Shown here in pieces: positions 1-4,951 of a stretch of 5,786 nt of DNA. The DNA is taken from the NCBI GenBank assembly GCA_937958235.1, contig CALFGG010000025.1:1-5786 (forward strand). Direction: 5' to 3'. The notes under the pieces were generated by a model. That model ran no database searches. It was not told where the DNA came from and worked only from the letters and a program-made list of their open reading frames with translations. How positions within the stretch are numbered: the stretch's first letter is position 1; each line of letters starts with the position of its first letter. Both the position numbers and the translations under genes were made by a program. Origin of the DNA: an uncultured Candidatus Saccharibacteria bacterium. Lineage in GTDB: Bacteria; Patescibacteriota; Saccharimonadia; Saccharimonadales; Saccharimonadaceae.

Positions 1-1
1 A

Positions 2-118
2 AAAGATGTGGCACACAAAGATAATAAGTGTGTAATTGTGGTGACACATAGTGACAAAGTGGCGAAGGCGGCAGATGTAGTATATCAATTGAAGGATAAA
101 ACTCTAATAAAGAAATAA
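2..118 (+). CDS. ABC transporter ATP-binding protein, C-terminal fragment (5' end outside window)
   Basis: The window opens inside a reading frame that gives 38 residues and a TAA stop at 116-118. The fragment contains CVIVVTHSDKVAKAADVVYQ, the H-loop region of ABC ATPases: a hydrophobic beta strand, then TH with the switch histidine (codon 47-49), then the AxxAD-v-y-l segment that normally follows in the MacB/LolD/FtsE group. This group of ATPases works with FtsX-like permeases at the cytoplasmic membrane, in export of macrolides or peptides, lipoprotein release, or cell-envelope division functions. The Walker A, signature and Walker B motifs would lie upstream and cannot be seen, so the substrate is unknown. 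The protein ends soon after the H-loop, so no extra C-terminal domain is present. Family assignment is fairly sure; the subgroup is an inference from the short tail. Confidence 0.8.
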   Translation, partial: KDVAHKDNKCVIVVTHSDKVAKAADVVYQLKDKTLIKK

Positions 119-144
119 AGGAAGAGTTAGGGTGATTTTAGGTG

Positions 145-153
145 TGATATAAT
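145..153 (+). promoter_or_regulatory. Extended -10 promoter for the zinc-ribbon gene
   Basis: TGATATAAT is a perfect TATAAT hexamer (148-153) preceded by the TGn extended -10 element (145-147). No convincing -35 hexamer lies 16-18 bases upstream. The expected start of transcription is near 160, giving a leader of about 15 bases that begins just before the ribosome binding site AGAAAGG (161-167). The promoter would make the small gene independent of the ABC transporter gene upstream. Confidence 0.65.
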
Positions 154-174
154 CTGACTTAGAAAGGTTGAGAT

Positions 175-399
175 ATGTGTGCACAGTTTGTAACATCGAA
201 TAGGGTAACTTGCCCAAGATGTGGAAGTCTAAACGTGACGCCGATGGGAAAGAGTGGGAGTTCGACGGCGGAGAGAATGATTTTTGGAAAAATGATGATG
301 GGGCTTATAGGAGCGATGATGGGGTATTTTGCTTCAAGTGAAAAATATGATTTTCATTGTGCAAATTGTGGGGAAGTTTTTTCAATTAAGATACAATAG
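175..399 (+). CDS. Small zinc-ribbon protein with a Gly/Met-rich hydrophobic segment
   Basis: This is a 74-residue protein of unknown function. It has two CxxC knuckles, CPRCG at residues 13-17 and CANCG at 62-66, which together could bind one zinc ion as a zinc ribbon. Between the knuckles is a hydrophobic stretch rich in glycine and methionine (about residues 35-53, including KMMMGLIGAMMGYF). It resembles a short membrane helix or hairpin more than the polar loop usual between the knuckles. The ATG is preceded by AGAAAGG (161-167) with about 7 bases of spacing. The gene stands alone between its own promoter and terminator. Small zinc-ribbon proteins with glycine-rich hydrophobic inserts occur in many bacteria without assigned roles; membrane association or protein-protein contact is possible. 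I do not recognise a specific family, and give no gene name. Confidence 0.75.
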   Translation: MCAQFVTSNRVTCPRCGSLNVTPMGKSGSSTAERMIFGKMMMGLIGAMMGYFASSEKYDFHCANCGEVFSIKIQ

Positions 400-429
400 A
401 AAATAGCTAGCATAACGCTAGCTATTTTT
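400..429 (+). terminator. Rho-independent terminator after the zinc-ribbon gene
   Basis: The hairpin has AAATAGCTAGC (401-411) pairing with GCTAGCTATTT (417-427), an 11-bp perfect stem with a five-base ATAAC loop, and A400 can pair with T428 as a twelfth pair. A run of five T (425-429) overlaps the right arm. It starts directly after the stop codon at 397-399. The A-rich left flank and T-rich right flank would allow some function on the minus strand too. Confidence 0.85.
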
Positions 430-437
430 AATGTTTA

Positions 438-446
438 TGCTAAAAT
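438..446 (+). promoter_or_regulatory. Extended -10 promoter for pyrG
   Basis: TGCTAAAAT is a TGn element (438-440) directly before TAAAAT (441-446). No -35 is recognisable; the right place for one is inside the preceding terminator hairpin. Transcription would start near 452-454, leaving a leader of about 64 bases before the pyrG ATG. The match is good but short, so chance occurrence is possible in AT-rich DNA. Confidence 0.5.
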
Positions 447-455
447 GAGGGTATT

Positions 456-478
456 GATTCAGAGGTGAATCTTGTTTT
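456..478 (+). promoter_or_regulatory. Small hairpin plus T-rich run in the pyrG leader, possible attenuator
   Basis: GATTCA (456-461) and TGAATC (466-471) form a 6-bp perfect stem with loop GAGG, followed at once by TTGTTTT (472-478). The order, a stem then a U-rich run within a leader RNA, is that of an intrinsic terminator. The stem has only two G-C pairs, so it would be weak alone. Leader attenuation of pyrG is known in Bacillus subtilis, but the G-run that drives it there is not placed at the expected start site here. Confidence 0.3.
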
Positions 479-500
479 AAAAAAAGTTAAGGCGTGGGCG

Positions 501-510
501 AAAGGAGAGG
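501..510 (+). promoter_or_regulatory. Ribosome binding site that decides the pyrG start
   Basis: AAAGGAGAGG has a strong Shine-Dalgarno core (AAGGAG, 502-507) 9 bases before ATG 517. The next in-frame ATG, at 532, has no comparable site upstream. The site therefore favours the longer PyrG N-terminus. Confidence 0.75.
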
Positions 511-516
511 TGTCCC

Positions 517-2148
517 ATGGTAAATAAAAATATGGAAACAAAAAAAGAGGAGACAAGAAAAAATAGCGGTAAGCCGTGCAAATATATTTTTGTGACGGGT
601 GGCGTGTTATCTGGTGTGGGTAAGGGAATTACGGCCGCTTCGATGGGGGCTATTTTAAAGGCTAAAGGTTATAAGGTGACGATGCAGAAGTGTGATCCAT
701 ATCTTAACGTGGATGCGGGGCTTTTGAATCCAGTGGAACATGGTGAATGTTATGTAACACATGATGGGGTGGAGACGGATCTTGACCTTGGACACTATGA
801 ACGATTTTTGGATTTTGAAACTAATCGTTATTCAATTACTTTATCAGGGTCTATTTTTAAAGAGTTAATCGAAAAAGAACGAGCAGGCGGTTTTCACGGA
901 AAAACAGTACAATTAGTGCCACACTTTACGAATTTGGTGCAAGAGAAGATTATGAAGGCTTCGCTTGATTCGGATATTCATATTGTGGAAGTTGGTGGAA
1001 CGGTGGGTGATTATGAAGGACTGTCATTTATCGAGGCGATTAGGTTGTTTGCGAATAAAGTTGGCCGCCGAAACTGCTTGTATGTGGATGTAGTATATGT
1101 GCCTTGGATTAATACTTCGAAGGAATTAAAAACAAAGCCGGCACAGAATGCGTTGAAGGATTTAAGGGGTTTTGGAATTATTCCAGATGTAGTGGTTTGT
1201 CGCACGGAAAAACCGGCACCAAGAGAGATTTGCGAGAAGATTGCGCATTTTTCAGGAATTTCAGAGGCGGCGGTATTGAATTTACCAGATATTGATTCAG
1301 TCTATGACGTGCCATTCAATGTCTTAAAATCGGGGGTACTTGAGATTTTGAATGATTTTGTGGGGGACGATACTGAGCCGGATATGACAAAATGGTTGGA
1401 GTTTTCTAAGCGACGAGCTGAAAAATATAAAAAGACTGTGAAGGTGGGGCTTGTAGCTAAGTATGTGGGGAATGAAGATACCTATATTTGTGTAACGGAG
1501 GCGTTGAAAGCGGCAGCAGCCTGGAGCGGGGTGAATCTTGAGATTAAGTGGATTAATGCCGAAAAGGCAGAAGATAAAGATTTTGCAGCAGTCGATGGCT
1601 TGGTGGTGCCTGGAGGTTTTGGAGTGCGTGGTGTTGAGGGGAAAATTAAGGCCGCGGAGTTTGCTTTAGCGAACGATAAACCTTATCTTGGACTTTGTTT
1701 AGGGATGCAGGTGGCATGTATTGCGGCTGCAAGGCGGGCAGGACTAAGGGGCGCGACTTCTGAGGAATTTGAGCCAGAATCTAAAAATAATGTAATTTAC
1801 ATTATGGATGACCAGAAGGGGAAGGAGTCGACTGGCGGTACAATGAGACTCGGGGATTACAAGGCGAAGCTGGTAAAGGGAAGCAAGACTGCGGAGATTT
1901 ATGGGGCAGAGGAAATTGTAGAGAGACATCGTCATCGCTTTGAAGTGAATCAGAAATTCTTGAAGGAGATTGAAGAAGGAGGAATTAAAGTGTCCGGAAC
2001 ATCGCCAAATGGTAAATTGGTGGAATTTGTGGAGGCTCCTACTTGCAAGTTCTTCCAGGCTACACAGGCTCATCCTGAACTAAAATCCCGACCACTAAAT
2101 GTGCACCCACTATTTCAATCATTCATGGACACGTTGGCGTCAAACTAA
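517..2148 (+). CDS. pyrG: CTP synthase (glutamine-hydrolysing)
   Basis: The product makes CTP from UTP, ATP and glutamine in the cytoplasm; at 543 residues it matches the usual length. The synthetase half (about 22-290) shows the P-loop SGVGKGI with K36, the Mg-binding D90 in DLDLGHYERF and E158 in VEVGGTVGD, and the UTP/CTP-site loop KTKPAQ (205-210). The class I glutaminase half (about 325-543) has the oxyanion turn PGGFG (365-369), nucleophile C394 in LGLCLGMQ, and H519/E521 in QAHPELKSRP. All catalytic residues are present. Oddities are about 18 lysine/glutamate-rich residues before the usual start (KYIFVTGG begins at 22), and a substrate loop that reads DAGLLNP (66-72) where most bacterial enzymes have DPGTMSP. 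The start is chosen on the strong ribosome binding site. The gene has its own likely promoter and stands between a terminator and the argS promoter. In a nucleotide-salvaging bacterium it would be the only route from uridine to cytidine nucleotides (inference). Confidence 0.97.
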   Translation: MVNKNMETKKEETRKNSGKPCKYIFVTGGVLSGVGKGITAASMGAILKAKGYKVTMQKCDPYLNVDAGLLNPVEHGECYVTHDGVETDLDLGHYERFLDFETNRYSITLSGSIFKELIEKERAGGFHGKTVQLVPHFTNLVQEKIMKASLDSDIHIVEVGGTVGDYEGLSFIEAIRLFANKVGRRNCLYVDVVYVPWINTSKELKTKPAQNALKDLRGFGIIPDVVVCRTEKPAPREICEKIAHFSGISEAAVLNLPDIDSVYDVPFNVLKSGVLEILNDFVGDDTEPDMTKWLEFSKRRAEKYKKTVKVGLVAKYVGNEDTYICVTEALKAAAAWSGVNLEIKWINAEKAEDKDFAAVDGLVVPGGFGVRGVEGKIKAAEFALANDKPYLGLCLGMQVACIAAARRAGLRGATSEEFEPESKNNVIYIMDDQKGKESTGGTMRLGDYKAKLVKGSKTAEIYGAEEIVERHRHRFEVNQKFLKEIEEGGIKVSGTSPNGKLVEFVEAPTCKFFQATQAHPELKSRPLNVHPLFQSFMDTLASN

Positions 2149-2197
2149 ACATAGTTGATTGCTTAATCTGGTAAATTTCTAGGGGTAGGTTTTTGTG

Positions 2198-2206
2198 TGT
2201 TAAAAT
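2198..2206 (+). promoter_or_regulatory. Extended -10 promoter for argS, predicted leaderless transcript
   Basis: TGTTAAAAT is a TGn element (2198-2200) before TAAAAT (2201-2206). The argS ATG begins at 2213, only 6 bases after the hexamer, which is where RNA polymerase normally starts. The mRNA would begin at or within a base or two of the A of ATG. There is no usable Shine-Dalgarno site upstream of this ATG (AGG at 2209-2211 is too close), which agrees with leaderless initiation. Confidence 0.6.
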
Positions 2207-2212
2207 ATAGGT

Positions 2213-4021
2213 ATGGAAAAAATCAGAGAGTTATTAGGGGCGGCGATCTTAGCGCTGTATGATGTTAAGGCTGAAATAAATTTAGTTGAGGCTCCGAAAG
2301 AAACGGGTGCGGATTTTGCATCAAATGTAGCAATGAGTTTGGTGAAAAGTTTAAAGAGGAATCCGTTTGAGGTGGCTGAAGAGATTCGTGAAAAAACCCT
2401 AGAACTCGATGAGGCTTCTGAAAAAGTAATTTCAAATATTGAAATTGCAAGACCTGGATTTATCAATATTAAACTTAGTGACGGGTTTTATGTGTCTGAG
2501 ATTGAAAAATATCAGAAAGACTTTTTAAAAAATATATCACGAGATGAATATTTGAATAAGGCGGTGATATGTGAATTCTCTGATCCAAATCCTTTTAAAA
2601 TCCTTCACGTGGGGCATTTGTATACCTCGATGGTGGGTGATGCGATTTCCCGAATTGTAGAATTTGCTGGGGGAAATGTAGTGCGTGCTAATTTTGGTGG
2701 TGATGTGGGGCTTCATGTAGCAAAGAATATGTATGCGCTACTTAAACACCGAGATGAAATCTCGGAAGTAATGACGACGACTGAAAAGGCAGAACTTTTA
2801 TCAAGAACCTATGTGGAAGGGTCAACGGCCTACGAGGAGGATGAAGAGGCGAAGCAAAAAATTATTGAAATTAATAAGTTGATTTATAAAATCGCGGATG
2901 CGGGGGAATCGGTAATTGCTGAGCTCGAGGAGTCGCTCGAGAATGGTGGTAATACTGAGATTGAGGAAGAATTGGAGTTAGCCAAGATTTACTTCTGGGG
3001 GAGAAAAGCTAGCTACCAGTATTTTGAAGATTTTTATGCTAGGATCGGTGTGAAATTCGACCGTTATTATCCGGAATCTACTGTTGCTGGTAAGGGTCTT
3101 GAAATGGTGACTAAAGAATTGAAGGCCGGTGTTTATGAAGAATCTGACGGTGCGGTTGTCTTTAAGGGTGAAAAGTATGGTTTACATACTAGGGTTTTTA
3201 TTAATAAGAATGGTTTGCCAACCTATGAAGCAAAAGATATTGGTTTGATCTTTACGAAATGGGACGACTACCATTTTGATAAGTCAATTATCATTACTGG
3301 AAATGACATTATTGATTATATGAAGGTAGTGTTAAAGTCCGTCGAACAGTATGCTCCAGAACTACCAGAGAGGACGCTACACTTAACTCATGGCCAGGTT
3401 AAATTACCTGGTAGGGAGAAGATGTCTTCGAGAAAAGGAAACTTTTTGAAGGCGGTTGATGTAATCGAACTGATTCGAGAGGAACTCACAAAAGTACAAG
3501 AGGAAGTGAGTCGCAGCAAGGGGGAAGAGAATAGAGCTTCTGTAGATGAGAAAATTTTGCTGGGAGCAATACGCTATGCTTTCTTAAAATACAAGGTTGG
3601 TGGGGATATTATTTTCGATGTAAAAGAGTCGGTGTCAATGACTGGTAATTCGGGTCCATACTTACAATATTCGGCAGTGCGTGCGCAGAAGGTATTAGGA
3701 AAGATATTGGAATCTCAAGTTGAGAAAGTGAACAAAAAAGTTGAACAAAAAGAATGGGTTCTCGAGAGTGTTGAAAAGAATTTGATCAAAAAAATTATGC
3801 AATACAGGGTAGTAATGGGGGAGGCAGTAAGTGAACTAGCTCCAAGTAAACTATGTACGTACTTATATGAAGTTGCGCAGGAATTTAGTCGTTTTTACGA
3901 AAATGTACAGGTGGTGGGGAGCGAGTTTGAGGTGGAGCGCGGCGCGATTGTACTGGCTTATTTAAAAGTATTAACGCATGGTTTAAATATATTAGGAATT
4001 GAAGTTCCGGAAAAGATGTAA
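2213..4021 (+). CDS. argS: Arginyl-tRNA synthetase (class I)
   Basis: The enzyme attaches arginine to tRNA-Arg using ATP, in the cytoplasm. The 602-residue protein is complete. It has the ArgS-specific N-terminal domain that contacts the tRNA elbow (about 1-95), the class I Rossmann catalytic core with the HIGH-type signature HVGH at 132-135 inside FSDPNPFKILHVGHL, and a KMSKS-type loop KMSSRKGN at 403-410. The C-terminal DALR anticodon-binding domain (about 485-602) ends in the family's typical LGIEVPEKM. The signature MTGNSGPYLQYSAVRAQ before the DALR domain also fits. The ATG has no Shine-Dalgarno sequence but sits 6 bases after a -10 element, so I infer leaderless translation. It heads an operon with orn (2-base gap) and the YjbR-like gene. 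No key residue is missing. Confidence 0.97.
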   Translation: MEKIRELLGAAILALYDVKAEINLVEAPKETGADFASNVAMSLVKSLKRNPFEVAEEIREKTLELDEASEKVISNIEIARPGFINIKLSDGFYVSEIEKYQKDFLKNISRDEYLNKAVICEFSDPNPFKILHVGHLYTSMVGDAISRIVEFAGGNVVRANFGGDVGLHVAKNMYALLKHRDEISEVMTTTEKAELLSRTYVEGSTAYEEDEEAKQKIIEINKLIYKIADAGESVIAELEESLENGGNTEIEEELELAKIYFWGRKASYQYFEDFYARIGVKFDRYYPESTVAGKGLEMVTKELKAGVYEESDGAVVFKGEKYGLHTRVFINKNGLPTYEAKDIGLIFTKWDDYHFDKSIIITGNDIIDYMKVVLKSVEQYAPELPERTLHLTHGQVKLPGREKMSSRKGNFLKAVDVIELIREELTKVQEEVSRSKGEENRASVDEKILLGAIRYAFLKYKVGGDIIFDVKESVSMTGNSGPYLQYSAVRAQKVLGKILESQVEKVNKKVEQKEWVLESVEKNLIKKIMQYRVVMGEAVSELAPSKLCTYLYEVAQEFSRFYENVQVVGSEFEVERGAIVLAYLKVLTHGLNILGIEVPEKM

Positions 4022-4023
4022 AA

Positions 4024-4554
4024 ATGAAGAAGGCAAAGCTATTGTGGATGGATCTCGAGATGACAGGCTTAGATCCAGAGAAAGATCGAATACTCGAAGT
4101 GGCAGTGATTGCAACCGACTGGCAGTTTAATGTGATTAATCAGATGACTGCTGTGGTGAAGGTGCCGGAGCAATTAATGAAAGAGCGAATGGTGGGGGAG
4201 TTCTGGGAAAGAAATAAAGAAAGCTATGAGGCGCTGATAAGTCAGAATAAAGAAGGACGGGATACTTCTGAGGTTGAGAAAGAGCTACTGGAATTTATTG
4301 ATGCAAATTTTGGTAAGGAAGTCTATTTGGCGGGGAATTCGATCCATCAAGATAAAAGATTTATTGTGAAGGAGTGGCCAGAGCTTGATCGAAGACTGCA
4401 TTATCGAATGTTTGATGTGTCGGCGTGGAAGATTTATTTTGAGAACGTATTGAATAAAAAATTTACAAAGAGAGAGGCGCATCGAGCATTGGATGATATC
4501 GAGGGATCAATTGAAGAGATTAAATATTATCTAAGTTTTATAAAGAAGGGATAA
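4024..4554 (+). CDS. orn: Oligoribonuclease (DEDDh 3'-5' exonuclease)
   Basis: Orn degrades di- to pentaribonucleotides left by RNases to mononucleotides, and in bacteria with cyclic-di-GMP it also clears pGpG. The 176-residue product is close to the usual length of about 180. All acidic and histidine ligands are visible: D10 and E12 in WMDLEMTGLD, D110 in GNSIHQDKRF, H153 and D158 in REAHRALDDIEGS. The HQDKRF and EMTGLDP contexts are those of Orn, not of RNase T or the DnaQ proofreading subunit. It starts two bases after the argS stop, with only a weak purine-rich stretch before it, so its translation may be coupled to argS. The family is patchy outside Proteobacteria and Actinobacteria; other bacteria use NrnA-type enzymes. 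Its presence gives the cell a route to recycle RNA into nucleotides. Confidence 0.95.
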   Translation: MKKAKLLWMDLEMTGLDPEKDRILEVAVIATDWQFNVINQMTAVVKVPEQLMKERMVGEFWERNKESYEALISQNKEGRDTSEVEKELLEFIDANFGKEVYLAGNSIHQDKRFIVKEWPELDRRLHYRMFDVSAWKIYFENVLNKKFTKREAHRALDDIEGSIEEIKYYLSFIKKG

Positions 4555-4872
4555 ATGGAATTTTTAATTGCAGAAGTGGGGGGAATTGGGGAATATAAAA
4601 TAAAGGATTTGTTGGCCAAGAATGGCGAAAAGGAGGGGGAGATTTTTCTCGCTCCAAACGAAAAGACTTTTTTGGTAGACCGTAAGAAGACGGTGGAAGT
4701 AAGAACGGATAGAAATCTATCGAAGCTACTAAGGGAACAATATGAGTCGGTGATGGTTTCACGTTATTTTGGGAATGGGGGGATTGAAATCGTAATGAGT
4801 GGACAGATACCACTTGACGAAATATATGACATGGTAAGACTAAGTTATAATTTAACTAAAGAGATTGAATAA
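4555..4872 (+). CDS. MmcQ/YjbR-like small protein
   Basis: This 105-residue protein resembles the MmcQ/YjbR family, small proteins with a CyaY-like alpha-beta fold whose role is unknown; DNA binding has been suggested. Matching features are the strand pattern GEIFLAP...FLVDRKKTVEVRTD (about 28-52), the helix LSKLLREQYESV (about 55-66), a glycine turn and strand at GNGGIEIVMSGQIP, and the closing helix DEIYDMVRLSYNLT with the family's SY near the end. The N-terminal third is less typical and shorter than in most members. The ATG follows the orn stop directly (TAAATG), with the ribosome binding site GAAGGG (4545-4550) inside the end of orn, so the two are translationally linked. It is the last gene of the argS operon, just before a terminator. 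There is no evidence of a direct functional link to Orn or ArgS beyond position. Confidence 0.65.
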   Translation: MEFLIAEVGGIGEYKIKDLLAKNGEKEGEIFLAPNEKTFLVDRKKTVEVRTDRNLSKLLREQYESVMVSRYFGNGGIEIVMSGQIPLDEIYDMVRLSYNLTKEIE

Positions 4873-4907
4873 ATAATTTAATTAAGTTTTGACTTATTAG
4901 CGAATTA

Positions 4908-4932
4908 AAAATAGCCCTTCAGGGGCTATTTT
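4908..4932. terminator. Bidirectional rho-independent terminator between convergent genes
   Basis: AAAATAGCCC (4908-4917) pairs with GGGCTATTTT (4923-4932) as a perfect 10-bp stem with loop TTCAG. The T run on the plus strand and the A run (4907-4911), which becomes a T run on the minus strand, suit both directions. It lies 35 bases after the YjbR-like stop and 19 bases after the minus-strand gene's stop, so it probably ends both transcripts. Confidence 0.88.
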
Positions 4933-4951
4933 ATTGATTAGAGTTCTGTTA

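Noticed and set aside
401..427. AAATAGCTAGC palindrome as an operator for a regulator of pyrG
   Set aside because: It directly follows a stop codon and ends in a T run, so a terminator explains it fully.
532..534. Alternative pyrG start at the second ATG
   Set aside because: The bases before it are A/T-rich with no Shine-Dalgarno site, while ATG 517 has AAAGGAGAGG well placed.
1011..2073. Minus-strand open frames at 1011-1205 and 1744-2073 inside pyrG
   Set aside because: They lie antisense to a complete, well-conserved enzyme and show no family motifs or ribosome binding sites.
2200..2466. Minus-strand open frames over the argS start
   Set aside because: They are antisense to the conserved ArgS N-terminal domain and have serine/phenylalanine-rich composition typical of shadow frames.
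4285..4813. Minus-strand open frames across orn and the YjbR-like gene
   Set aside because: They are shadows of genes with intact catalytic or family motifs on the plus strand; their composition is low in complexity and shows no domain.
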